Below the pieces are notes generated by a model that was not told where the DNA came from, ran no database searches, and was given only the letters and a program-made list of their open reading frames with translations. Shown here piece by piece: positions 30,617 to 40,317 of a stretch of 64,000 nt of DNA. Numbering within the stretch: the first letter of the stretch is position 1; each line of letters starts with the position of its first letter. The position numbers and the translations under genes were made by a program. The stretch comes from Tissierellia bacterium (GTDB lineage: Bacteria; Bacillota; Clostridia; Tissierellales; Sedimentibacteraceae): NCBI GenBank assembly GCA_028709465.1, contig JAQVWY010000001.1, positions 62,001 to 126,000 on the forward strand. The letters are read 5' to 3'.

Positions 30617-31139
30617 TGTTTTCCTCCCAATCTATTTGTAAAGGCAAAGGCTTTTTTATATCAACTCTTTTTTCTAGAATTTTTGTTGTAATTTTTACTA
30701 ATTGCTCTTTATTTTCAAAACTATTTACAGCATCTTCTAAGTCAAAAACCTTTTTATAATGTGCTTTGGCTTTTTCATAATAATATGGAATAATTCCTAT
30801 ACCTGTACCTTCTATTACTTTGTTTTCTAATATGTCATAGTAGTATTTCAAAGTATAGTACATTCCTATATCGGTATAATTATATCCTTCCCCTCTAAAG
30901 TCTTTCATTTGCTTAAATATAAATCCAGTAGGTTGCTTTATATTAAATATTTCACATATATAATCAAACAACATATCTGAGTTTTTTCTATTTTCCTTTA
31001 CTTTTTCAATATGTAGTTTTAAGCATTCTTTGCAATAATTTTTATTGTTTCTTTGTGTTATTTCTTCTCTTTCAAAAGTATTATTGCATAAAGAACATTT
31101 TAATTTTCTTTGTTTTCTTGAAGTCGTTGTATCTTCTAT
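30603..31139 (-). CDS. helicase-associated conserved protein with zinc finger; probable AUA start
   Basis: Upstream in-frame extension IEDTTTSRKQRKLKCSLCNNTFEREEITQRNNKNYCKECL joins MLFDYICEIFN; AAGAAGGTG RBS. Confidence 0.55.
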   Translation of the reverse strand: MEDTTTSRKQRKLKCSLCNNTFEREEITQRNNKNYCKECLKLHIEKVKENRKNSDMLFDYICEIFNIKQPTGFIFKQMKDFRGEGYNYTDIGMYYTLKYYYDILENKVIEGTGIGIIPYYYEKAKAHYKKVFDLEDAVNSFENKEQLVKITTKILEKRVDIKKPLPLQIDWEENNEDS

Positions 31140-31199
31140 AAAATCACCTTCTTTTTAAAGAAGGGGCAGTTTCCCACCCCTTAATTAATCATATTGCTC

Positions 31200-32228
31200 T
31201 TATTCTTCTTCCAATTTTTCTAGCAACTCTTCTAAATCCTGTTGAATTCTCATTAACTGTTGTAAATGTTTTTTGGTTGTTTCACTAACGGCAATATCTT
31301 CTCCTAAATGTTCAGCAACTATATCTGCATATTCTTCAAGTTTATCAAGTCCCTCAAACTTAGCGAACAACTCTCCAATGGCTTCTTTTAATTCTTCATG
31401 TGTAGGTTCTTCACCTTCATAAATTTCTCTTTGTACTTTATAATCAATATCATCTTTCTGTCCTGACATTTCTTTTTCTTTAATTAATCCTGCAATAATA
31501 ACTTTTTCTAAGTTTTCTGCTGTGAAATCTTCAATGAATGACTCAGTGTAGATATTTCTGCTTCTAGCAAAAAAATCATCTGTTTCTGCTAAATAACCAC
31601 TAGAATTAATTGGATTTCCATCTTTATCAACACCATTTGATTTTAAATATACTACATAATCAGAATTATTACGCATAGGAGCAATATTTCTTTCGTCTCC
31701 TTCTATAATAAATTTATTTTTATCCTTATCAAATTTTTCATGTCCAAGAAATACTACAGTAAAACCAAGTTTTAGTAATTTATTGACTTGATTGAACATT
31801 TCATCTTGATATTCTTGCCATAAACCATATCCAGCATTACCTGTTTTTATGCTAGATGAACCGAACTTCTCAGTTATGTAATCTCTACACCATCTACCCA
31901 TTGTTTCCATCCCATCACAAATAATGGTAACTTGTTCTTGCTCAACAATTTTTGCCCATTTTCTACCACTTAAAGTTTTCAAATGTCCTGTAAAATCGCT
32001 CCATTTATTAGCTTTTAATACGATAGCTCCGCTAATACCATTTAAACCTTCTTCAAAAGGAATAAAAACTGGATTTTTAAATTTAGATGCTTGATAGGTT
32101 TTTCCGAGGTTATTATATCCATAGATTGTAATAATTTTTCCTCTTAAATCAGTAGTTATTTTACTAATCTTTGCTTTATCTTTAAATGTTGTCTCAACTA
32201 AACTTAATAAACTATTTGAAATTGCCAT
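31200..32228 (-). CDS. RecA/Sak4-like AAA ATPase
   Basis: IYGYNNLGKTYQAS Walker A, VTIICDGME Walker B-like. Confidence 0.72.
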   Translation of the reverse strand: MAISNSLLSLVETTFKDKAKISKITTDLRGKIITIYGYNNLGKTYQASKFKNPVFIPFEEGLNGISGAIVLKANKWSDFTGHLKTLSGRKWAKIVEQEQVTIICDGMETMGRWCRDYITEKFGSSSIKTGNAGYGLWQEYQDEMFNQVNKLLKLGFTVVFLGHEKFDKDKNKFIIEGDERNIAPMRNNSDYVVYLKSNGVDKDGNPINSSGYLAETDDFFARSRNIYTESFIEDFTAENLEKVIIAGLIKEKEMSGQKDDIDYKVQREIYEGEEPTHEELKEAIGELFAKFEGLDKLEEYADIVAEHLGEDIAVSETTKKHLQQLMRIQQDLEELLEKLEEE

Positions 32229-32287
32229 TAATTACTCTCCTTTATTCTTATTAATTAAGTAGATAAGGGGATTTCTCCCCTAACCTA

Positions 32288-33253
32288 TTAAAACTTTGGT
32301 CTTTCACGCTTAGGTTTATCTCCCGATGCACTTGAACCCTTAACTCCAGTTCCCTTTTTATCTTCCTTTTTTTCTTCATTCTTTGTGTTTTCTATTGTTG
32401 TATCTCTTTCAATTTTAGCCTTTTTAATTAACTCCATTTCAAATTCTTTTTCTTCATCTTCTTGAATATCTGCACCGACAATAATCAAATCGTTTATATA
32501 TTCCTTATGTTCTTCAACTTTTGCTTTACCAAGTCCCCCACCTTTTGAAGTTTTTGTGATTATTGATTGGTAATTTATTTCTCCCCATACATCAATTGTC
32601 ATACCTTCTTCAATCTGATTAAGAACATCTTCAGCAAAGTTTACTTCTTCTCCGTCATCATCTACTATTGTCCCTGCAATAACTTCCATAGGTATTACCT
32701 TACCACCATAAACAGGAGTCCAACCACTTACAACAACTCTACCAGTTTCTTCATCTTTCTTTGTTTCTTCTTTTACTGAAGTTACATACATCTCAACTTC
32801 AAACTCTGCTTTATAATCTTTTTCATTTATAGAATTATCTACTGAAATATTCCCAAAACCTAAATCAATTTTAATTTTTGTTTTTACTTCTCCTGTATCT
32901 TTAACTTTAAAAATGTCTTCTTTAAAATGAGGAGTAAAATCTTTACTACCATATACTCTGACTTTAGCAACGCTTTCTCTATCTTCATCATTCTTACATG
33001 AAGCCAATGTTAAATATTCTCCATCTATAAACTTCTGAAACACCTCAAAAACTTTCTTTGTCTTTGATTTATCTTTGGTCTTTTCTCCAACAAAAACTCC
33101 CATTTCTATTTCTGAAAATTCACCTGTTTTTACTACTATAGAACCATTAATGTAATTACCATCTTTGTCTTTATTTAATTTTAAATTATGTTCTTTTACT
33201 ACTCCTACTAGAGTAATATTATTAATTCCCTGTCTTAGTTCCTGATTTGCCAT
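32288..33253 (-). CDS. putative ssDNA-binding (OB-fold-like) protein
   Basis: Position beside the ATPase; INNITLVGVVKEHNL..., acidic/charged C-terminal tail. Confidence 0.5.
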   Translation of the reverse strand: MANQELRQGINNITLVGVVKEHNLKLNKDKDGNYINGSIVVKTGEFSEIEMGVFVGEKTKDKSKTKKVFEVFQKFIDGEYLTLASCKNDEDRESVAKVRVYGSKDFTPHFKEDIFKVKDTGEVKTKIKIDLGFGNISVDNSINEKDYKAEFEVEMYVTSVKEETKKDEETGRVVVSGWTPVYGGKVIPMEVIAGTIVDDDGEEVNFAEDVLNQIEEGMTIDVWGEINYQSIITKTSKGGGLGKAKVEEHKEYINDLIIVGADIQEDEEKEFEMELIKKAKIERDTTIENTKNEEKKEDKKGTGVKGSSASGDKPKRERPKF

Positions 33254-33400
33254 TATGTATTATTCCTCCTATAATTTATATATTATTTTTTTAGTTGTTT
33301 TAATTTTAATATTTATTTGGACTTCTACTTCTCTTAATTGGCACGATGCCATAACACTTTCTTTTTATATTTATCACCTCATATTTATATAATATCTTAT

Positions 33401-34140
33401 TTAGGTTTGCTTTTTAAAAATTTCCTCTACCTTTTTTTTACTATCACCAACTATAATACATTCTTTGAGATTACGTTTTTCATCTACTGTCCATAATTCA
33501 TGTATTAAATAATAAGTTCCATCTTCATTATTAATTCTTCTTCTTTTCACTTTATATGGTGGTTTATCTTCAATGTATTTTTTATATTCTTCGGTCAACC
33601 ACAATAATAACTTTTGCAACTTATCTTCCGAAAAGAATTCCTGTTGTCTATACCATGTTTCCATATCAGTCTTCCACTTACTATCATTACAATCTCTACA
33701 TGCAGGGGCGGCATTTCTGACATCGTTATAACCACTGGAGTCAACATGGTCTTTGTGAAGTCTTTGATTGTCTCTTTTTCATTTTTTCTGGATTATTTTC
33801 ATAAAACCTTTCTAGTGCCGCTTTCTTCATATCTGGATGTTCTTCTAAATATCTTCTATTTAATTCTTTTTTATGTTCCTTGTTGTTACGATTCCATTCC
33901 ATTTGTTTATCTCGATAATATGTATCATAATTTGCTCTTTTGCGTAATTTAGAATATTCTTTTTCACGTTCTAAACACATTGACCTAAAGCCATCATTAC
34001 TGTGATTCATGTATAAAAACTATCTTTGTCCATAGGTTTAAATTCATTACATCGTGTACATTGTTTATATATAATTCCATCAATTGTTTTATGTGTTTGA
34101 TTATAATACCAAACCTTACGTTCTTCTCTTGTCAATAACA
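33401..34140 (-). pseudogene. decayed HNH endonuclease
   Basis: Fragments in different frames: QCTRCNEFKPMDKDSFYT, NHSNDGFRSMCLEREKEYSKLRK, HKDHVDSSGYNDVRNAAPACRDCNDSKWKTDMETWY. Confidence 0.75.
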
Positions 34141-34176
34141 CTTCTCCCTTCTGTGTAAATCAAACGTTTTTTATAT

Positions 34177-34491
34177 TTATTCAATATTATCTTCTTCGTC
34201 TTCTTCAAACCAATCTGCTATATAACCCTTATCCCTGTATTCATCAATTCTACAGCCAACACAACACATTAAAGCAACGTCTTCTTTATACTTTTCATTA
34301 GGTTCTTCTTTTTGCATATCTGCTAAAACATCATCTACAAGTTCCTGACAAATAAAGTCTTTTAATACCTTGCCATTTTCATAACAAACCATTAACCAAT
34401 ATCCATCTTCATCAAATTTAACCATAATGTTTGTATTTCTATTGTTTTTTCTTTTCATCTTTAATAAAGAAATCTTCAACATTATTAGCAT
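34177..34491 (-). CDS. hypothetical protein
   Basis: ORF with acidic C-terminus. Confidence 0.5.
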   Translation of the reverse strand: MLIMLKISLLKMKRKNNRNTNIMVKFDEDGYWLMVCYENGKVLKDFICQELVDDVLADMQKEEPNEKYKEDVALMCCVGCRIDEYRDKGYIADWFEEDEEDNIE

Positions 34492-34597
34492 ATTTAAAAT
34501 TCTTTTTACTCATATTTTCTCCTTTCTTAAAATTTAATTTATCTCAATTGCATATTCTTTCTAGAACAAGCCTATACTTATATAGGGAGGTGAAATT

Positions 34598-34978
34598 ATG
34601 CAAGAACAAACTCTTAACTCTGAAACAAATACACAAGAACAACAATTTGTTAAATTACCTAAGAAACGTGGTAGACCACCTAGAAATCCATCTATACAAT
34701 CAACTTCTCAAATTGAAGTAACTCCTATTGATAATCCTGAAGTAGAACAGCTTAAACAACAATTACAACAGCTTCAAGAAGAAAATCTAAAGCTCAAACA
34801 AATTGCAGAAACTATTACAATAACTAATACTAAATCACTTATTAATTGTACTGACGATGAAATTAATTCGTTGTATATTGGTTACATAAGTAAACATGAA
34901 ACTGCTCACGAAAATGCTTTAGTTATTGAAACTGGTGGTAAAGTTATAATTCCTAAAAGTTATTATGTTGTTGGATGA
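34598..34978 (+). CDS. AT-hook/coiled-coil small protein on opposite strand
   Basis: RBS aggGAGGTGAAATTATG; PKKRGRPPRNP AT-hook; Q-rich coiled coil. Confidence 0.8.
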   Translation: MQEQTLNSETNTQEQQFVKLPKKRGRPPRNPSIQSTSQIEVTPIDNPEVEQLKQQLQQLQEENLKLKQIAETITITNTKSLINCTDDEINSLYIGYISKHETAHENALVIETGGKVIIPKSYYVVG

Positions 34979-35007
34979 TAGACTGATTCCATATCAGTCT
35001 ATTTTTA
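34979..35007 (+). terminator. intrinsic terminator
   Basis: TAGACTGAT tccat ATCAGTCTA followed by TTTTTAATTT. Confidence 0.8.
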
Positions 35008-35196
35008 ATTTGAAAATTCTCTCAACATACATATAAACGTCATTGCTCCGGAAAAAACTATTGCTAAACCTATAGACCAATTACTTGGTATAATACCATT
35101 TAATAAATTATAAAAATCTATTCCCCATGATATTGTTGCTGTACCGAATAAGACAATCCAAAATACTTTACCGAATTTTTTCCAAAACTTTTTCAT
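35005..35196 (-). CDS. small membrane protein
   Basis: Two hydrophobic segments. Confidence 0.5.
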   Translation of the reverse strand: MKKFWKKFGKVFWIVLFGTATISWGIDFYNLLNGIIPSNWSIGLAIVFSGAMTFICMLREFSN

Positions 35197-35254
35197 TGTA
35201 AACCTCCTTATACTTATTTAATGTTTGTATAAAAGTAAAATTTGATAACCTTTC

Positions 35255-35479
35255 TTATAATCTATATTTTTCAAAAGTTCTTAAACGTTTTTCTAAGTAT
35301 TTATTATATTCATCAAGGTCTTCTGCAATATCCCAATTTTCATTACATATACAAAAATACCTTGTATCTTCATGCTGTGATAATTTATCTTCTGTACAAT
35401 CTAAAACATAACCCTCTGAATCAATGGCATAACCTCTCCAACCATCTTCCCATTTCTTAATTACTTCAGAAAACTTCAT
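35255..35479 (-). CDS. hypothetical protein
   Basis: ORF with RBS. Confidence 0.55.
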   Translation of the reverse strand: MKFSEVIKKWEDGWRGYAIDSEGYVLDCTEDKLSQHEDTRYFCICNENWDIAEDLDEYNKYLEKRLRTFEKYRL

Positions 35480-35550
35480 TACTTATCTCCTTTTGTTTTA
35501 TTTTATTATTTCAACAAACATACCAGTTTTCAATTCGGACTTTTCCACTT

Positions 35551-35787
35551 TTATTCTACCTCCCCTTCAATTACCTTTAAATCTACAATAGTGGTTGTAA
35601 ACTTATGTGTTGCACATTCAGGACAAACAGTTAATTCTTTTACTGTTTCAAAACCTTCAGGAGTTCTATACTTACCATAACTATCCTTAACGGTAGGATA
35701 TATAACCTTTCTAACCTCCGTTACAACTTTAGTTTCTTTTGTCCCATCTACCTGTACCTCATTGCATTTTTGACATCTGAATGACAT
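35551..35787 (-). CDS. zinc-ribbon phage protein
   Basis: CQKCNEV...CPECATHKF. Confidence 0.6.
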   Translation of the reverse strand: MSFRCQKCNEVQVDGTKETKVVTEVRKVIYPTVKDSYGKYRTPEGFETVKELTVCPECATHKFTTTIVDLKVIEGEVE

Positions 35788-35856
35788 TTTATTTCCTCCT
35801 TTATTAATATAATTTATTTTTACTTTTATTAAACTTGTTACTAATAACCAAACTTA

Positions 35857-36015
35857 TTACTTATCGTTATTATGATTTTCTTCTATCCATTTTTTCAAAA
35901 TCCAATTAATCATAGCACTACTACTCCTGTCTTCTTGTTGAGCTACTTCATCAATCTTCTGTTTAACTTTCTTTTCTAATATAATGTTGTAAACCTTCTT
36001 TTTTTCTCCTAACAT
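35857..36015 (-). CDS. ribbon-helix-helix (CopG/Arc-like) regulator
   Basis: 52 aa MLGEKKKVYNIILEKKVKQKIDEVAQQEDRSSSAMINWILKKWIEEN, not in the track (below length cutoff). Confidence 0.65.
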   Translation of the reverse strand: MLGEKKKVYNIILEKKVKQKIDEVAQQEDRSSSAMINWILKKWIEENHNNDK

Positions 36016-36053
36016 TTCAATCACCCTAAATTAGTATAACCAAAATTGCGATG

Positions 36054-36094
36054 TTGCATAAGTTGTTTAACTAGTATATAATGGTTGTGCAACC
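36054..36094 (+). promoter_or_regulatory. divergent promoter with operator-like palindrome
   Basis: TTGCAT-N17-TATAAT followed by GGTTGTGCAACC inverted repeat. Confidence 0.6.
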
Positions 36095-36127
36095 TTTATA
36101 TTATTAAGAGAAAGGAGTGATTAAATT

Positions 36128-36265
36128 ATGGATATAATTATAGATTTTTTAAAAAATAATACAGAATTAATTATACGTTTGTTTGTAGTAATATTGTTAG
36201 GAATATTATTAATAGTTTTATATATTTTAAAAAATAGAAGAAATAATAAAACCAAAATTACTTAA
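36128..36265 (+). CDS. small single-TM protein
   Basis: AAAGGAGTG RBS; MDIIIDFLKNNTELIIRLFVVILLGILLIVLYILKNRRNNKTKIT. Confidence 0.6.
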   Translation: MDIIIDFLKNNTELIIRLFVVILLGILLIVLYILKNRRNNKTKIT

Positions 36266-36481
36266 ACAACATAATAAATTATCTTTTTTAAAAATTTGTA
36301 CCATATCTTTAAATATATTTTTGTATATATTTAAAATTACTTTTAATATAATATCTGTGACAACAATTAATATTATATTAATTATATCTATATATGTATT
36401 TATAGGTAAATTAATTAATCCTATAATCTGAACCATTAAATATAATAAAAATATCCTATTATTTATATTAAATTTATTCAT
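36227..36481 (-). CDS. membrane protein
   Basis: Hydrophobic ORF with RBS, convergent with the preceding plus-strand ORF. Confidence 0.5.
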   Translation of the reverse strand: MNKFNINNRIFLLYLMVQIIGLINLPINTYIDIINIILIVVTDIILKVILNIYKNIFKDMVQIFKKDNLLCCLSNFGFIISSIF

Positions 36482-36542
36482 TATAATTCTCCTTTTTTAT
36501 AAGATAGATTTTTAAATCTATCTTTATTTATTTAATATTTCC

Positions 36543-36734
36543 TTATACTTCCTCAACATTCTCCGTAACCAATATAGGTCTTAACTTAGTTCCCTTACTA
36601 TTTGCTCTAACAAAGTATATATTATCCTCAAACCCAAAATATGGATAACCATACATATTTGCCTGAACTAAAAGTGTTTCTTTATTTGATGATTCATTTC
36701 TTAATATAAAGTTTCTGTTTACTCTTGTTTTCAT
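36543..36734 (-). CDS. hypothetical protein
   Basis: ORF with RBS. Confidence 0.5.
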   Translation of the reverse strand: MKTRVNRNFILRNESSNKETLLVQANMYGYPYFGFEDNIYFVRANSKGTKLRPILVTENVEEV

Positions 36735-36737
36735 TCA

Positions 36738-37268
36738 CTATACCCTTTCTATGTAATAAACACTATTATTAGTATGAATTATACAAGTTTTATCAGTGAG
36801 TTTATAATCTGCAACCTTAGATGTTTGTATATTACCTCCATCAGTAGGGAACATTATTATACTTCTACCAATTACAATATCTTCACCAAACTCTACGGTT
36901 AAATCCTTAAAAGGACTATATTTTACTTCATTAGTTTCAGCAGAAAGTACTTTAGTAATCTTACCTTTTATTGTAGTAACTTTACCATTGCCTACATTAC
37001 CATCTTTATCTACATATATTTTATATAGTGGAGTTTCATTAATTGTGTACCACTTACCGTTTAATTCATTTCTTTCTTGCTCAGATAATAGTCTACAATC
37101 TGACTTCTTAAATTTAACTTGAACAAATCCAATTCCTTCTTCAAATTCTCCTATATAATGTTCTTCATCTTCTTCAAATATCCTGATATAATCATCATTA
37201 GGTCTACCTATATCACCCATTTTATGTATTGCAGGACTACCACCTTTAAGTACCATTATCTTATTCAA
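36738..37268 (-). CDS. hypothetical protein
   Basis: 176 aa ORF with RBS. Confidence 0.6.
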   Translation of the reverse strand: MNKIMVLKGGSPAIHKMGDIGRPNDDYIRIFEEDEEHYIGEFEEGIGFVQVKFKKSDCRLLSEQERNELNGKWYTINETPLYKIYVDKDGNVGNGKVTTIKGKITKVLSAETNEVKYSPFKDLTVEFGEDIVIGRSIIMFPTDGGNIQTSKVADYKLTDKTCIIHTNNSVYYIERV

Positions 37269-37329
37269 ATGATTTCCTCCTTTCTTTTTACTTGTTGAGT
37301 TTATTTAATATTTTATTACCTATAAGTTA

Positions 37330-37357
37330 AGTATATCATGGATTCTTTAGTTGTCAA
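37330..37357 (-). promoter_or_regulatory. sigma-A-type promoter
   Basis: Minus strand TTGACA-N16-TATACT. Confidence 0.75.
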
Positions 37358-37367
37358 GTGGGTTAAT

Positions 37368-37685
37368 TTATAACTCATCTCTATAAAAAGTCTTGTCACA
37401 ATCAGGACATTTCCATACAAATTTAATGTTTTTATCTTTTCCTACACAATATCCAGTATTAAACATATCTTCATGGTTACACATTGCTATTTTTAAATCT
37501 GCAATTCTCTTTCTTTTTTTAGATAAACCATTTCTTATTTCTTGAATATGTCTTTCCATCTTATCATTAACATAATTATAATGTTTTTCAGCACATTCTA
37601 AACATAGATACTTACGGTCTTTTAATTGATACACTGGTTTAGTTTCTGCCGAACACCATCCACATTTATATGTTCGATTTTTCAT
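37368..37685 (-). CDS. zinc-ribbon protein
   Basis: CGWCSAET...CLECAEKH...WKCPDCDKTF. Confidence 0.6.
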   Translation of the reverse strand: MKNRTYKCGWCSAETKPVYQLKDRKYLCLECAEKHYNYVNDKMERHIQEIRNGLSKKRKRIADLKIAMCNHEDMFNTGYCVGKDKNIKFVWKCPDCDKTFYRDEL

Positions 37686-37874
37686 AGTTCCTCCTTTAGA
37701 TAAAAGCGAGAATTTATATTGATTTAATTGTAAATGCTTTGTTTTCTAATGTCTTGCTTATATACATTAAAGTTCCGTCTAAACAAACGTATCCGTAATC
37801 CGTTTCATTTTCTTCAACTACTTCAAATTCTCTAATTCCAAACTTATGTTGATTAAATGTAATACTGATTTTTT

Positions 37875-38222
37875 TCATGAATTTGCTCCTTTCATTTTTT
37901 TTGAAATATCGTTGAATAATTTATTTTTATTTTCAATTATGCTATCAATTACATTTATATATTCTCCATTACTAAAAAGATACCCATCAAAAGGTTCATT
38001 TAATGCATAGCAATAATCTTGTTTAAATATATCAGAATCATAACATACATGAAATACATATCCAGAAAAACTATCAACTCTATTATTTATTGCAATGAAC
38101 AATTCTCCATTGTTTTCATTATTTTGTATTTTAGTATCTAAAATTCTTAATTCATATATTTTTCGTTTAGTGAATTTTTCAATTGCAATTTTGATTAAAG
38201 CTAAATTATGTTCTTTATTCAT
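37875..38222 (-). CDS. hypothetical protein
   Basis: ORF. Confidence 0.5.
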   Translation of the reverse strand: MNKEHNLALIKIAIEKFTKRKIYELRILDTKIQNNENNGELFIAINNRVDSFSGYVFHVCYDSDIFKQDYCYALNEPFDGYLFSNGEYINVIDSIIENKNKLFNDISKKMKGANS

Positions 38223-38271
38223 TAAAATATCTCCTTTAAATTATTTACTTTCAACCAAATTTATGATTTAT

Positions 38272-38538
38272 TTAAACTGCCTCCCAAACCTTAACCACTT
38301 TTTCTACCTGATGAACTTCAGTACATTCAACTTCATTATCATATTCCCAAGGTCTTTCATCTTGCATCTCAGTAGCACCCTCACTATAATGAGTTCTATA
38401 ATATTTTCCTTCATGTTCAAATATAATTGTATGATGAATAGACCATCTACTTGTGTCAGTTATATTATCTTCTATAGCACCATAAGGCAAATCTAATTCG
38501 TTTCTTAGAAATTCTTTACTAAATTTTATTTTATTCAT
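38272..38538 (-). CDS. hypothetical phage protein
   Basis: RWSIHHTIIFEHEGKYYRTHYSEGATEMQDERPWEYDNEVECTEVHQVEKVVKVW. Confidence 0.6.
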   Translation of the reverse strand: MNKIKFSKEFLRNELDLPYGAIEDNITDTSRWSIHHTIIFEHEGKYYRTHYSEGATEMQDERPWEYDNEVECTEVHQVEKVVKVWEAV

Positions 38539-39025
38539 TCTTATTCTCCTTAGTTTTATTTAATTCATTTTGTAATTTTTCAAGTTCCAACCGTTTAATT
38601 TCAATCTGTCCCTCATAATATTCAATATCAATCTTTTTCTTTTCTTCAGACAATCCCATATCTTCTATGTAATCTAATATGTAATCAAAATCATAACCAT
38701 CTTTATACAGATTAAGAATATCCTTACTTGTCATACTTTCAAAACACTCTATTTTACTTCCAAATACTGAACATTCTACTCCACATCTACCACTATCCCC
38801 ATTATGGAAACATTCATCAGAGCCTCCAGAAGTAACATAAGAATCATAACTATCATATTCTCTTTGAATTCGTGGTTCTAATTCTGTAGTTATTCTAAAT
38901 TCAGCATGGTTTGCTCTGTCGTATAATTTATTAACTTCTTTTTCTAAGTTACTAATTTTGTCACCACGTTTACGATAATAGTATAATAAATCATCATATT
39001 TCTCTTTCCAATAATTATCTTCCAT
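38531..39025 (-). CDS. hypothetical coiled-coil protein
   Basis: 164 aa ORF. Confidence 0.6.
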   Translation of the reverse strand: MEDNYWKEKYDDLLYYYRKRGDKISNLEKEVNKLYDRANHAEFRITTELEPRIQREYDSYDSYVTSGGSDECFHNGDSGRCGVECSVFGSKIECFESMTSKDILNLYKDGYDFDYILDYIEDMGLSEEKKKIDIEYYEGQIEIKRLELEKLQNELNKTKENKNE

Positions 39026-39302
39026 TTATATCTCCTTTAATATAATTTATCACCAAGTTTATCCAGCATATTATATATATCCGTTAATTCTGAAAATACT
39101 TTATATTTATATAATTTATTCTTAATTTCATTAACATCTCTTTCAATACAATTATTATATCTTTTGCATCTTCATATTTAACAAATTCTGTTTTATCTAT
39201 GTCGCATTCTTCAGCATATACGGTTACTCTATCTAAATCTTTTCTATAACTCATTATTTACTCCTTTCTTTAACTTTCAATGGTATGTAAGTTAGATTTA
39301 AA

Positions 39303-39542
39303 TTAAGACAACCACTTTTTATATTCTTTAACTATCTCTAAATATATTTCTTCGTCATTTTCATCTTTAATACCTTCATATATTTTTGATAATAAATACT
39401 CTAAATCTTCTTTTCTTATTGGAATATCTATTAAATAAGATAATATTGTTGTAGCCGCTTCAAATCTGACCATCTCATCTTTTGAATCTAATAATTTTTC
39501 TAATGTTTTTTGTGCTTTTAATTCTAATTTACTTTTTTTCAT
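39303..39542 (-). CDS. HEAT-like small helical protein
   Basis: DSKDEMVRFEAATTILSYL. Confidence 0.45.
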   Translation of the reverse strand: MKKSKLELKAQKTLEKLLDSKDEMVRFEAATTILSYLIDIPIRKEDLEYLLSKIYEGIKDENDEEIYLEIVKEYKKWLS

Positions 39543-39588
39543 AATTTCTCCTTTAATTTATTTTTATTTGTACCAATTGCAACATTTA

Positions 39589-39780
39589 TTAAAATTTTTC
39601 CTTATAAAATATAGTTATAGTCAAATCTGTATACGCTTTATCTCTATCCCATATACCACTACTTTGTGATTGTAATATATTTATAACTTCAATATTTTCT
39701 TCTGCTAAAAATTCATTTATAGACTGTTCTAATATTAATTGTCCTTCATCTATATGAATGTCTGGATTATTAAAAATCAT
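39589..39780 (-). CDS. hypothetical protein
   Basis: ORF. Confidence 0.45.
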   Translation of the reverse strand: MIFNNPDIHIDEGQLILEQSINEFLAEENIEVINILQSQSSGIWDRDKAYTDLTITIFYKEKF

Positions 39781-39841
39781 TACTTTATTTATAATAAAAC
39801 CTTCTTTCTAAATATTTATAAATTCACCTTTTAATAAAACT

Positions 39842-40216
39842 TTAAAGATAATGTTTTTTACCTTTAATTTTTATTGCTCTACCTTTTTTATTAAAATAAC
39901 AAACTTTATATTCATCCTGTACTCCAACTAATTTGTCTGAACCATAATATCGAACAATCACATCGTTTCCCATATCTTTAATAACATCTATACCTTCACC
40001 TATAATATAGGGGGTTTCTTTAATAAAAGGTCTTACACATTCTGAACAATACATTAAAGTTTCAAGATTAGTACAAACAATATCTTGAATCCCCATAGAT
40101 TTACCACATTTCTCACAAAACAATTCAGCACATCTATAAGGCATTAAAGTTATTGAAGGTTTCCATTTTCTTTTTGATTTTATTAGTTTTTCTTCTTCAT
40201 CTTTCCACAATGGCAT
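39842..40216 (-). CDS. zinc-binding hypothetical protein
   Basis: FCEKCGKSM...CSECV. Confidence 0.55.
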   Translation of the reverse strand: MPLWKDEEEKLIKSKRKWKPSITLMPYRCAELFCEKCGKSMGIQDIVCTNLETLMYCSECVRPFIKETPYIIGEGIDVIKDMGNDVIVRYYGSDKLVGVQDEYKVCYFNKKGRAIKIKGKKHYL

Positions 40217-40317
40217 AATACATCCTTTCTATATATCCCAATGAAATATGAATTTGATGCAAACTACAACCTAGTAATTGCAATAGTTAAGCATTGTTAA
40301 CATAATATTATAAATTG

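Noticed and set aside
33614-33952. 112-aa plus-strand ORF
   Set aside because: Antisense to the HNH pseudogene; hydrophobic AT-rich shadow ORF.
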